A DNA stretch of 64,000 nt, taken from Duganella sp. 1224 (GTDB lineage Bacteria; Pseudomonadota; Gammaproteobacteria; Burkholderiales; Burkholderiaceae_D). Below are positions 39,726-48,389 of this stretch, in pieces. The stretch is taken from positions 1 to 64,000 of the forward strand of contig NZ_JACBYS010000010.1 in NCBI RefSeq assembly GCF_013408245.1, in the 5' to 3' direction. The notes beneath the pieces are model-generated. The model was not told the DNA's origin. It searched no databases and saw only the letters and a program-made list of their open reading frames with translations. A program made the translations under genes and the position numbers. Numbering within the stretch: position 1 is the stretch's first letter; each line of letters begins with the position of its first letter.

Positions 39726-41891
39726 ATGAATCTGGATGAAGCGCTACAGACCTTTATCGCCGAAAGCCGCGAGCTGCTGGAGGAGATGGAAAACGCGCTG
39801 CTCAATGTCGACCTGGCGGGCGACCAGGGCGAAGCGATCAACGCCATCTTCCGCGCCGCGCACACCATCAAGGGCTCGGCGGGGCTGTTCAGCCTCGATC
39901 ACATCGTCGCCTTCACGCACGTGGTGGAGAGCCTGCTGGACAAGGTGCGCGACGGCAGCGTGACCCTGAACGACGAGATGGTGGTGCTGCTGCTGTCATG
40001 CTGCGACTACCTGTCCGGCATGATCAACGCGCTGGCCGCCGGCCGGCACGAACAGGATCCGGATACCGCGCCGGAAGGCGAAATGCTGCAACAGCAGCTG
40101 CGCCGCCACATGGATGGCGACGCGGCGGCGGGGGCAGCGGCCGCGCCGCTGGCAGTGCAGGCGGACCCCGGCGTCGAGCGCATCGACCAGCAGCGCGGCG
40201 ACAGCGACTACTGGCATATCTCGCTGCGCTTCGGCCGGGGCGTGCTGCAGAACGGCATGGACCCGATCGCCTTCCTGCGCTACCTGGGCAAGCTGGGACG
40301 CATCGTTGGCATCGCCACGCTGCCGGACGCGCTGCCGCCGGCCGACGAGATGGACGCGGAACTGTGCTACCTCGGTTTCGAGATCGCCTTCGACAGCACG
40401 GCCGACCGCGAGGCCATCGCCGGCGTGTTCGAGTTCGTGCAGGACGACTGCGAGATCCGCATCATCCCGCCCAACAGCAAGGTGTCGGAATACGTCAACC
40501 TGATCCGCTCGCTGCCGGAGCGTGCCGCGCGGCTGGGCGAGATCCTGGTCCGCTGTGGCAGCGTGACCGCGCATGAACTGGAGGAGGCGCTGCAGCAGCA
40601 GTCCGGCAAGCAGCAGGACGCGCCGCCGCAGCAACTGGGCAGCATCCTGGTCGACGCCGGCAACGTGCCGCCGGTGGTGGTGGAAGCCGCGCTGGCCAAG
40701 CAGAAGCAGGTCAGCGAGCAGAAGGCGCAGGAAAGCCGCTCGATCCGCGTGGATTCCGACAAGCTGGACCGGCTGATCGACCTGGTGGGCGAACTGATTA
40801 TCGCCGGCGCGCGCGCCAACATGATCGGCCAGCACTTGCGCAACACCGAACTGCTGGAATGCACCTCCACGCTGACCAGCCTGGTGGAAGATGTGCGCGA
40901 CGCCGCGCTGGAACTGCGCATGGTGAAGATCGGCGCCACTTTCAACCGCTTCCAGCGCGTGGTGCACGACGTGGCGCGCGAGCTGGGCAAGGACATCGGC
41001 CTGATCGTCGACGGCGAGGACTCTGAGCTCGACAAGACGGTGGTGGAGAAAATCGGCGATCCGCTGATGCACCTGGTGCGCAACGCCATGGACCACGGCA
41101 TCGAGCCGGCCGAGGTGCGTATCGCCGCCGGCAAGCCGGCTAAGGGCATGATCAAGCTGAATGCCTTCCACGAATCGGGCAGCATCGTGATCGAGGTCAG
41201 CGACGATGGCGGTGGCCTGCGCAAGGAGAAGATCCTGGCCAAGGCCATCGAGCGCGGGCTGGTGGACCCGGAGCGCAAGCTGACCGACAGCGAAATCTAC
41301 AACCTGATTTTCGAAGCCGGTTTCTCGACGGCGGAGAAGATCACCAACCTGTCCGGGCGTGGCGTCGGCATGGACGTGGTCAAGCGGAATATCCAGGCGC
41401 TGCGCGGCAGCGTGGACGTCGGCAGCAAGGAAGGGCAGGGCACGACGGTGACCGTGCGCCTGCCGCTGACGCTGGCCATCATCGACGGCTTCCTGGTGCA
41501 GGTGGCGTCGTCGGTGTTCGTCATCCCGCTGGACATGATCGAAGAGTGCATCGAATATGCCACCGAACCTGGACAGGATTACACCAACCTGCGCGGCCAG
41601 GTGCTGCCGCTGGTGCGCCTGCGCCAGCTGTTCCGCATCGGCGGCGCGGCCGCGCGGCGCGAGAGCATCGTGGTGCTCAAGTTCGGCAACGTCCGCGCCG
41701 GGCTGGTGGTCGATACGCTGCTGGGCGAATTCCAGACCGTGATCAAGCCCTTGAGCCCGATGTTCAGCGAAGTGAAATGCATCAGCGGTTCCACGATACT
41801 TGGCAGCGGCGAGGTGGCGCTGATCCTGGACGTGGCGGCGCTGATGCACACCGTGGCCGGCAAGGGCGTGGCGCCGGCGATGGCCGTGTAG
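39726..41891 (+). CDS. cheA: Chemotaxis histidine kinase CheA with MshEN-like tandem repeat
   Basis: This 721-aa protein has a P1/HPt domain (1-105) with phospho-accepting H46 in AAHTIKGSAG. A non-canonical middle domain (about 158-262; WHISLRFGRGVLQNGMDP) replaces classical P2. Two repeats of the form LGxxLxxxGxVxxxxLxxALxxQ follow (269-292 and 303-326). Next are the dimerisation domain (about 338-400), the ATPase with HLVRNAMDHG (449-458) and GRGVGMDVVKRN, and the CheW-like P5 domain (about 565-705). It phosphorylates CheY, CheB and possibly the REC-EAL protein. The repeats resemble the c-di-GMP-binding MshEN module; binding is inference. Confidence 0.95.
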   Translation: MNLDEALQTFIAESRELLEEMENALLNVDLAGDQGEAINAIFRAAHTIKGSAGLFSLDHIVAFTHVVESLLDKVRDGSVTLNDEMVVLLLSCCDYLSGMINALAAGRHEQDPDTAPEGEMLQQQLRRHMDGDAAAGAAAAPLAVQADPGVERIDQQRGDSDYWHISLRFGRGVLQNGMDPIAFLRYLGKLGRIVGIATLPDALPPADEMDAELCYLGFEIAFDSTADREAIAGVFEFVQDDCEIRIIPPNSKVSEYVNLIRSLPERAARLGEILVRCGSVTAHELEEALQQQSGKQQDAPPQQLGSILVDAGNVPPVVVEAALAKQKQVSEQKAQESRSIRVDSDKLDRLIDLVGELIIAGARANMIGQHLRNTELLECTSTLTSLVEDVRDAALELRMVKIGATFNRFQRVVHDVARELGKDIGLIVDGEDSELDKTVVEKIGDPLMHLVRNAMDHGIEPAEVRIAAGKPAKGMIKLNAFHESGSIVIEVSDDGGGLRKEKILAKAIERGLVDPERKLTDSEIYNLIFEAGFSTAEKITNLSGRGVGMDVVKRNIQALRGSVDVGSKEGQGTTVTVRLPLTLAIIDGFLVQVASSVFVIPLDMIEECIEYATEPGQDYTNLRGQVLPLVRLRQLFRIGGAAARRESIVVLKFGNVRAGLVVDTLLGEFQTVIKPLSPMFSEVKCISGSTILGSGEVALILDVAALMHTVAGKGVAPAMAV

Positions 41892-41900
41892 GAGAACAGC

Positions 41901-42446
41901 ATGAACAACATCGATAGCGCCAACGTGGTCACGTACGGCAGCAACGCCATCGTCGCGCTGCAGAGCGGCGCCGCGCTGCCCAGCCAGTTCCTCACCTTCA
42001 TGCTGGGCGAGGACCAGTATGCGGTCGGCATCCTGCACATCAAGGAGATCATCGAATACGGCAGCCTGGCCACGGTGCCCATGATGCCGGACTGCGTGCG
42101 CGGCGTGATCAACCTGCGCGGGGCGGTGGTGCCTGTGATGGACCTGTCGGCGCGCTTCGGCCGGGGCCAGAGCGTCATCGGCAAGCGTAGCTGCATCGTC
42201 ATCGTGGAAGCCGGCGGCGAGGAAAAACAGGTGCTGGGCATGCTGGTGGACGCGGTCAACGCCGTGGTGGAAATCGCCGCCGGCGATATCGAGCCGGCGC
42301 CGTCATTCGGCACGCGCATCCGGCCGGACTTCATCGCCGGCATGGGCAAGTACAACGGCCGCTTCGTGATACTGCTCGATATCGAGCGAGTATTGTCCAG
42401 CGAGGAGATCGTTGAAATGGCGCGCGGCACCGCCGCCGTGGCCTGA
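41901..42446 (+). CDS. cheW: Chemotaxis coupling protein CheW (copy 1)
   Basis: This 181-aa protein has an SH3-like CheW fold: FLTFMLGEDQYAVGILHIKEIIEY, MPDCVRGVINLRGAVVPVMDLSARFG, and LGMLVDAVNAVVEI. It bridges receptors and CheA. It starts 9 nt after cheA. A second, shorter copy is at 46124; the two are clearly related through the core. Confidence 0.94.
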   Translation: MNNIDSANVVTYGSNAIVALQSGAALPSQFLTFMLGEDQYAVGILHIKEIIEYGSLATVPMMPDCVRGVINLRGAVVPVMDLSARFGRGQSVIGKRSCIVIVEAGGEEKQVLGMLVDAVNAVVEIAAGDIEPAPSFGTRIRPDFIAGMGKYNGRFVILLDIERVLSSEEIVEMARGTAAVA

Positions 42447-42459
42447 GCGGCGGTGCGCC

Positions 42460-43269
42460 ATGGCCGTCGCGATGATCACCGACCGCGAGTTCGTGCAGTT
42501 CCAGCGCTTCATCTTCGACGCGGCGGGCATCACCATGGCGGACGGCAAGCAGGCGCTGGTCAGCGGCCGGCTGGCCAAGCGGCTGGCGCATTATCAGCTG
42601 GACAGCTACAGCGCGTACCTGCAGCTGCTGGAGAGCCGCGCGCAGCCGGAGGAACTCCAGGTGGCGGTGGATCTGCTGACCACCAACGAAACCTACTTTT
42701 TCCGCGAGCCCAAGCACTTCGCGCTGCTGCGCGACCTGGCGCAGGAGGCGCATGACAAGGGCCGCGGCATGCGCGTGTGGAGCGCCGCCAGTTCCAGCGG
42801 CGAGGAGCCGTACAGCATCGCCATGGTGCTGGCGGACGTGATGGGCGTCGACGGCGCCTGGGAGGTGCTGGGCACCGACATCAGCACCCGCGTGCTGCAG
42901 CGCGCCCGCAGCGGCCATTATCCGATGGAGCGCGCGGCGCAGATGCCGCAGCATTACCTGAAGCGCTTCTGCCTCAAGGGGCAGGGCACGGAGGCGGGCA
43001 CCATGCTGATCGAGCGCGCGCTGCGCCAGCGGGTGCAGTTCCAGCACCTGAACCTGAATGCGCCGCTGCCGCGCGTCGGCACCTTCGACGTGATCTTCCT
43101 GCGCAACGTGATGATCTATTTCAGCCTGGAGACCAAGCGCCAGGTGGTGGCACGCCTGCTGGCGCAACTGCGGCCCGGCGGCTATTTCCTGATTGGACAT
43201 TCGGAAACGCTGAACGACATCAATGACACGCTGACCGCTGTCGCGCCCTCGATCTATCGCAAGCCATGA
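42460..43269 (+). CDS. cheR: Chemoreceptor glutamate methyltransferase CheR
   Basis: This 269-aa protein has an N-terminal helical domain (AGITMADGKQALVSGRLAKRL) and a SAM-binding domain with VWSAASSSGEEPYSIAMVL, then FDVIFLRNVMIYF and the terminal YFLIGHSETL. It methylates receptor glutamates using SAM. ATG 42460 is taken (MAVAMITDREF); ATG 42472 is possible. Its stop overlaps the cheD start (ATGA). Confidence 0.94.
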   Translation: MAVAMITDREFVQFQRFIFDAAGITMADGKQALVSGRLAKRLAHYQLDSYSAYLQLLESRAQPEELQVAVDLLTTNETYFFREPKHFALLRDLAQEAHDKGRGMRVWSAASSSGEEPYSIAMVLADVMGVDGAWEVLGTDISTRVLQRARSGHYPMERAAQMPQHYLKRFCLKGQGTEAGTMLIERALRQRVQFQHLNLNAPLPRVGTFDVIFLRNVMIYFSLETKRQVVARLLAQLRPGGYFLIGHSETLNDINDTLTAVAPSIYRKP

Positions 43270-43787
43270 ACCACGCCAAATTGATCGATATCTTCCTGAT
43301 GCCGGGCGAGTACTTCGTCGGCGACGGGCGCTATCGCGTGCGCACCTTGCTGGGATCGTGCGTGTCGATCACGCTGTGGCATCCGGCGCTGCGCATCGGC
43401 GCCATGTCGCACTTCCTGCTGCCGGGCCATGGGCGGCGCAGGAGCGACCGGCCGGCCGACAAGCCGGGCATGTACGGCGCCGACGCCATGCGGCTGCTGG
43501 TGGACGGCCTGGCGCAGCATGGCGTGCCGCTGATTCAGTGCCAGGGCAAGATCTTCGGCGGCGGCGCCATGTTTCCGCGCAGCGCCAAGGTCAAGGATAT
43601 CGGCATGCAGAACGGCGACTACGCGCGCAGCATGCTGCAGCAGCATGGCATCCACGTGGTGTCCGAAAGCCTGTTCGGCGAAGGACACCGTCAACTTATT
43701 TTCACCATCCGCAGCGGCGAGGTGTTGAGCCGCCAGGTTCCGCCGGAACCGGGATGGGGCAACGCGGGAGCAAGGACACAGGCATGA
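43266..43787 (+). CDS. cheD: Receptor glutamine deamidase CheD
   Basis: This 173-aa protein deamidates receptor glutamines. The catalytic cysteine is in LLGSCVSITLWHP and the histidine in GAMSHFLLP, the conserved spacing of the family; KIFGGGAMF is also typical. It overlaps both neighbours by 4 nt (ATGA), showing tight coupling cheR-cheD-cheB. Confidence 0.93.
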   Translation: MNHAKLIDIFLMPGEYFVGDGRYRVRTLLGSCVSITLWHPALRIGAMSHFLLPGHGRRRSDRPADKPGMYGADAMRLLVDGLAQHGVPLIQCQGKIFGGGAMFPRSAKVKDIGMQNGDYARSMLQQHGIHVVSESLFGEGHRQLIFTIRSGEVLSRQVPPEPGWGNAGARTQA

Positions 43788-44863
43788 GTATCAAGGTCAT
43801 GATCGTCGATGATTCCGCCGTGGTGCGGCAGGTGTTGAGCGGCCTGCTGAACGCGGCGCCGGGCATCACCGTCACCCACGCGGTGGCCAATCCGCTGCTG
43901 GCCATCGAACGCATGAAGGTGCAGTGGCCGGACGTGATCGTGCTGGACGTGGAAATGCCCAAGATGGATGGCATCACCTTCCTGCGCAAGCTGATGGTCG
44001 AGCATCCGACGCCGGTGGTGATCTGCTCCACGCTGACCGAGAAGGGCGCACAGACTTCCGTGGAGGCGCTGACCGCCGGCGCGGTGGCCATCATCACCAA
44101 GCCGCGCCTGGACCTGAAGCAGTTCCTGCACGATAGCGCGGACGAACTGATTTCCGCCGTGCGCGCCGCCGCCGGCGCCCACGTGAGCAAGCTGGCGCCG
44201 CGCGCGCTGGCCTCGGCGGCGGCGCCGCCGGTCACCGCCAAGCTGAATGCGGACGCCATCCTGCCGCCCACCGATGCGCGGCCAATGACCGCCACCACCG
44301 AGCGCGTGGTCGCCATCGGCACCTCCACCGGCGGCACCCAGGCGCTGGAGGAAGTGCTGACGGCGCTGCCGCGCGTGTCGCCCGGCATCGTGGTGGTGCA
44401 GCACATGCCGGAGAAGTTCACGGCGGCGTTCGCGGCGCGGCTGGACAGCGTGTGCGAGGTGCGCGTCAAGGAGGCGGAAAACAACGACCGCGTGCTGCAA
44501 GGACAGGTGCTGATCGCGCCGGGCGGCAAGCATATGCTGCTGCGGCGCACCGGCGCGCAGTATTTCGTCGAGGTGGTGGACGGGCCGCTGGTCAACCGCC
44601 ACCGGCCGTCGGTGGATGTGCTGTTCCGCTCCGCCGCGCGCGCGGCCGGCGCCAACGCGCTGGGGGTCATCATGACCGGCATGGGCGACGACGGCGCGGC
44701 CGGCATGCTGGAGATGCACAAGGCCGGCGCCCGCACGGTGGCGCAGGACGAGGCCAGCTGCGTGGTGTACGGCATGCCGAAGGAAGCGGTGAAACGGGGC
44801 GGCGTCGAGAAATCGGTGCCGCTGAACGCGATTTATCGCGAAATCCTGCAGCAGCTTCAATAA
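43784..44863 (+). CDS. cheB: Receptor methylesterase/response regulator CheB
   Basis: This 359-aa protein has a receiver domain (phosphoacceptor D55 in VLDVEMPKMDG) and a C-terminal methylesterase with catalytic S181 (GTSTGG), H207 (VQHMPEKFTAAFA) and D303 (TGMGDDGAAGM). ATG 43784 (MSIKVMIVDDSAVV) overlaps the cheD stop. An open frame extends upstream but is only cheD in another frame. Confidence 0.95.
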   Translation: MSIKVMIVDDSAVVRQVLSGLLNAAPGITVTHAVANPLLAIERMKVQWPDVIVLDVEMPKMDGITFLRKLMVEHPTPVVICSTLTEKGAQTSVEALTAGAVAIITKPRLDLKQFLHDSADELISAVRAAAGAHVSKLAPRALASAAAPPVTAKLNADAILPPTDARPMTATTERVVAIGTSTGGTQALEEVLTALPRVSPGIVVVQHMPEKFTAAFAARLDSVCEVRVKEAENNDRVLQGQVLIAPGGKHMLLRRTGAQYFVEVVDGPLVNRHRPSVDVLFRSAARAAGANALGVIMTGMGDDGAAGMLEMHKAGARTVAQDEASCVVYGMPKEAVKRGGVEKSVPLNAIYREILQQLQ

Positions 44864-46110
44864 TGACCATGGACGCCACGCCACCATGGACCGGCCGCCG
44901 CGTACTGGTGGTCGAGGACAGCGCGGTGCAGCGCGGCTATCTGGTCGGGCTGCTGCGCCAGCTGGCGTTTGGCGACATCCTGGAAGCGGCCGACGGCAAC
45001 GAAGCCTTGCAGCTGCTGGAGCGTGAACAGCACGACCGCATCTTCCTGGTGCTGACCGATCTGGCCATGCCGGGCATGGACGGCATCGAGCTGACCTGCC
45101 AGCTGCGCGAGCGCGGCCTGGCCGACAACCTGATCGTGGTCAGCGCGCGCGATCCGCGCCTGCTGGAGATTATCGAAAGCATGGCGTGCGAAGACGCTTC
45201 CATCGGCCTGCTCGGCACCTTGCTCAAGCCGGTGCAACTGGAGGCGCTGACGCAGCTGCTGTGCAAGGCCAGCGCGCGCGGCGGCGATTGCCGGCCCGCC
45301 GCGCCGCCGCCGGCGCAGGCCACGCTGGAAGAATTGGCGCGGGCGCTGGCGGACGGCGAATTCCTGCCGTGGTTCCAGCCCAAGATCGCCATGCGCAACG
45401 GCCAGCTGAAAGGCGTGGAGGCATTGGCGCGCTGGCGCCACCCGCAGCGCGGGTTGCTGTCGCCGGCGCACTTCATCGACACGCTGGAAGGCCAGCCGAT
45501 GATGGCCGACTTCACGCTGGCCATGGTGCGGCAGGTGCTGGAGCACATCCTGCACTGGCAGCGGGCCGGCCTGCCGCCGCTGACGGTGTCGGTCAACCTG
45601 TCGGCCGACAACCTGGCCGAGCGCGACTTCATCGACCGCCTGACGGCGCTGGTGATGCAGTCCGGCGTGGCGCCGGCGTCGCTGGTGTGGGAGGTCACGG
45701 AAACCAGCGTCATGCGCCAGCTGTCGCACGCGCTGACCAATATGGGGCGCTTGCGGCTGATGGGGTTCGGGCTGGCGATGGACGATTTCGGCATCGGCTA
45801 TTCGTCGATGCAGCAGTTTGCGCGCTGCCCGTTCACGGAACTGAAAATCGACCGCGCCTTCGTCAACGGCGCGGCGCAATGGCCCAACCGCCTGATGGTG
45901 CTGAAAAGCGCGCTTGATCTGGGCCAGAGCCTGGGCGTGGCCACGGTGGCGGAGGGCGTGGAGACGGTGGAAGACTGGAAGCTGCTGCGCGAACTGGGTT
46001 GCGACCTGGCGCAGGGCTATCTGCTGGCCAAGCCCATGCCAGCCGAGGAACTGGTGGGCTGGATGCGGCAGGACCGGCGGCGCCTGCGCGCGCTGGCCGG
46101 CGCGGAATAA
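44863..46110 (+). CDS. REC-EAL c-di-GMP phosphodiesterase response regulator
   Basis: This 415-aa protein has a receiver domain (about 12-135) with phosphoacceptor D66 in VLTDLAMPGMDG, and an EAL domain (about 155-405) with E186-A-L in GVEALARW. The metal and substrate residues are present: VSVNLS, WEVTET, MDDFGIGYSS, LKIDRAF and VAEGVET, so hydrolysis of c-di-GMP is expected. ATG 44863 overlaps the cheB stop by one base (TAATG). Its place in the operon suggests it is phosphorylated by CheA, coupling chemosensing to c-di-GMP level. Confidence 0.93.
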   Translation: MTMDATPPWTGRRVLVVEDSAVQRGYLVGLLRQLAFGDILEAADGNEALQLLEREQHDRIFLVLTDLAMPGMDGIELTCQLRERGLADNLIVVSARDPRLLEIIESMACEDASIGLLGTLLKPVQLEALTQLLCKASARGGDCRPAAPPPAQATLEELARALADGEFLPWFQPKIAMRNGQLKGVEALARWRHPQRGLLSPAHFIDTLEGQPMMADFTLAMVRQVLEHILHWQRAGLPPLTVSVNLSADNLAERDFIDRLTALVMQSGVAPASLVWEVTETSVMRQLSHALTNMGRLRLMGFGLAMDDFGIGYSSMQQFARCPFTELKIDRAFVNGAAQWPNRLMVLKSALDLGQSLGVATVAEGVETVEDWKLLRELGCDLAQGYLLAKPMPAEELVGWMRQDRRRLRALAGAE

Positions 46111-46123
46111 CAAGGGGATCGTC

Positions 46124-46606
46124 ATGTCGTCAACCGAAACCGCTTCGCCGTCCCAGTTCCTCAGCTTCATGCTGGGACAGGACATGTTCGCCATGGGGAT
46201 ACTGGCGGTGCGCGAGATTCTGGAATACGCCGGCGTGACGCCGGTGCCGCAGATGCCGCCTTCGATCTGCGGCGTGATCAATCTGCGCGGCACGGCGGTG
46301 CCGGTGCTGGACCTGGCGCGGCGCCTGGACCGCGCGCCGTCGCCGGTCGGCAAGCGCACCTGCATCATCGTGGTGGAGGTGGACGGCGACGACGGACCGT
46401 TCGTCATCGGCATCCTGGTGGACGCGGTGAACGCGGTGCTGGACATCGCCGCCGGCGACATCGAACCGGCGCCGCGCTTCGGCGCCGTCAAGGCCGACCT
46501 GTTGCATGGCATCGGCAAGGTGCATGGCCGCTTCGTGCTGCTGCTGAACGTGCAGCACGTCGTTGCCACCTTGCATCTGCAGGAATTCGTAGCGCAAATC
46601 CCTTAG
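46124..46606 (+). CDS. cheW: Chemotaxis coupling protein CheW (copy 2)
   Basis: This 160-aa protein has the CheW fold: FLSFMLGQDMFAMGILAVREILEY, MPPSICGVINLRGTAVPVLDLARRL, and IGILVDAVNAVLDIAAGDIEPAP. AAGGGGA precedes ATG 46124. Sitting directly before two receptors, it may serve them specifically while copy 1 serves the minimal receptor; this is inference. Confidence 0.94.
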   Translation: MSSTETASPSQFLSFMLGQDMFAMGILAVREILEYAGVTPVPQMPPSICGVINLRGTAVPVLDLARRLDRAPSPVGKRTCIIVVEVDGDDGPFVIGILVDAVNAVLDIAAGDIEPAPRFGAVKADLLHGIGKVHGRFVLLLNVQHVVATLHLQEFVAQIP

Positions 46607-46615
46607 GAGAAAATC

Positions 46616-48295
46616 ATGTTCGCGAAACTGACAGTCAGGACCAAGATCCTGACGCTGATTGCTGTGGCGGTGCTGGCGCTGTTGGTGGTGGTGGTGATCG
46701 CGTTCCGCGGGCTGAAAAAGGAGGGCGAGATGCTGGCGGAAATCGGCGGCAACCGCATGCCCTCGGTGCAGGCGCTGATGGCCATCAACGAAGGCAAGAC
46801 CGGCATCCGCTCCTCCAACCGCGCGGCCGACGCCGTCGCCGCCTATCCCGACAATGTGGCCGAGATCACCCAGCAGATCAAGCGCCGCGCCGAACTGTTC
46901 GCGCAGATCGACCAGGCGTGGAAAGCCTACGACGCGCTGCCGCAGGCGCCGGAGGAGGCGGCGGTATGGAAGACCTTCGTCAAGGCGTGGGAAACCTGGA
47001 AGAACAAGGACGCCGAATTCGGCAGCCTGCTGACCCAGATCCAGGGCGCGGAGCCGGGCAAGCGCAAGGAGCTGTTCGTGGCGCTGCATAACAGCCTGGA
47101 TGCCAACCGCGCCGCCTTCCACGAGCTGGAGAGCAATCTGGACAAGCTGGTGGAGCTCAACGTCAAATACGGCGACGACGCGGTGAAGGAGGCCGATGCC
47201 GCCTCGGCTGCCGCCACCTCCAGCATGGCCACCGCATCCGCCGTGGCGCTGGCGCTGCTGGTGGTTCTGGGGCTGCTGATCCTGCGCGACATCATGAAGC
47301 AACTGGGCGGCGATCCATCCTACGCGGCCGATATCGTGCGCCAGGTGGCGGAGGGGGATCTGAGGGCGGAAGTGCGGCTCAAGGCCGGCGACACCGGCAG
47401 CCTGCTGGCGGCGATGAAGGGCATGATCGACAAGCTGTCCGGCGTGGTGCAGGAAGTGAACAACGGCGCCGAGGCGCTGGCGTCGGCCTCCGAGCAGGTC
47501 AGCGCGACGGCGCAGTCGCTGTCGCAGGCGGCCAGCGAGCAGGCGGCGGGCACCGAGGAAACCAGCGCTTCGGTCGAGCAGATGACGGCGTCGATTTCGC
47601 AGAACACCGAGAACGCCAAGGTCACCGACGCCATCGCCAGCAAGGCGGCGCTGGAGGCGGCCGAAGGCGGCGAGGCGGTCAAGTCAACCGTGGCGGCGAT
47701 GCAGCAGATCGCCAAGAAGATCAGCATCATCGACGACATCGCCTACCAGACCAACCTGCTGGCGCTGAACGCGGCCATCGAGGCGGCGCGCGCCGGCGAG
47801 CATGGCAAGGGCTTCGCGGTGGTGGCGGCCGAGGTGCGCAAGCTGGCGGAACGCAGCCAGGTGGCGGCGCAGGAGATCGAGCAGGTGGCGTCCAGCAGCG
47901 TGGAGCTGGCGGAGAAGGCCGGCCAGCTGCTGGATGAGATGGTGCCCAACATCCGCCGCACGTCGAACCTGGTGCAGGAGATTACGGCGGCGTCGGAGGA
48001 ACAGTCGGCCGGCGTGGGGCAGATCAACGCGGCGGTCACGCAACTGAGCCAGACCACGCAGCAAAACGCCTCCAGCTCCGAGCAACTGGCGGCGACAGCG
48101 GAGGAGATGAGCGCCCAGGCGGAACAGCTGCAGCACGCCATGGCCTTCTTCAAGCTGGCCGGCGGCAAGCATCCGGTGCGCACGCCGGTGGTGACCAAGC
48201 CGAAACGCGCGGCGCGCGCGCCGGCGGGCGCCCTGGCCAGCCGCCGCATGCCGGAGATGAGCGACCCGGATGAGACAAACTTTGTGAAGTTCTGA
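46616..48295 (+). CDS. Methyl-accepting chemotaxis protein (4-helix-bundle sensor)
   Basis: This 559-aa protein has membrane segments at about 10-30 and 206-225, flanking a helical periplasmic sensor of about 175 residues of four-helix-bundle type. A HAMP-like linker and a long signalling hairpin with IAYQTNLLALNAAIEAARAGEHGKGFAVVAAEVRKLAERS (split: tip IAYQTNLLALNAAIEAARAG) follow. The C-terminus is NFVKF, matching the x-aromatic-x-x-aromatic form of CheR-tethering pentapeptides. TAGGAGA lies 6 nt before the ATG. Ligand unknown. Confidence 0.93.
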   Translation: MFAKLTVRTKILTLIAVAVLALLVVVVIAFRGLKKEGEMLAEIGGNRMPSVQALMAINEGKTGIRSSNRAADAVAAYPDNVAEITQQIKRRAELFAQIDQAWKAYDALPQAPEEAAVWKTFVKAWETWKNKDAEFGSLLTQIQGAEPGKRKELFVALHNSLDANRAAFHELESNLDKLVELNVKYGDDAVKEADAASAAATSSMATASAVALALLVVLGLLILRDIMKQLGGDPSYAADIVRQVAEGDLRAEVRLKAGDTGSLLAAMKGMIDKLSGVVQEVNNGAEALASASEQVSATAQSLSQAASEQAAGTEETSASVEQMTASISQNTENAKVTDAIASKAALEAAEGGEAVKSTVAAMQQIAKKISIIDDIAYQTNLLALNAAIEAARAGEHGKGFAVVAAEVRKLAERSQVAAQEIEQVASSSVELAEKAGQLLDEMVPNIRRTSNLVQEITAASEEQSAGVGQINAAVTQLSQTTQQNASSSEQLAATAEEMSAQAEQLQHAMAFFKLAGGKHPVRTPVVTKPKRAARAPAGALASRRMPEMSDPDETNFVKF

Positions 48296-48329
48296 CGCCG
48301 AAAAGCCGCACGGTTATTTTTGGTGAGAA

Positions 48330-48376
48330 TTGGGGAGCAATATTGGTTCACAATGAATTGTGATCCGTCTCCCCAA
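48330..48376. promoter_or_regulatory. Nested dyads before the second transmembrane receptor gene
   Basis: Outer inverted repeat TTGGGGAG (48330-48337) and CTCCCCAA (48369-48376); inner perfect dyad TCACAATGAATTGTGA (48348-48363). The right outer arm overlaps the start of the ribosome site AAGGAG (48375-48380). It could be an operator for a dimeric regulator or a leader hairpin masking the ribosome site. Confidence 0.6.
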
Positions 48377-48389
48377 GGAGTGCCCGCCC

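Noticed and set aside
44452..44862. N-terminal extension of the REC-EAL protein into cheB
   Set aside because: The extension is cheB read in another frame; ATG 44863 overlaps the cheB stop and starts just before the receiver domain.
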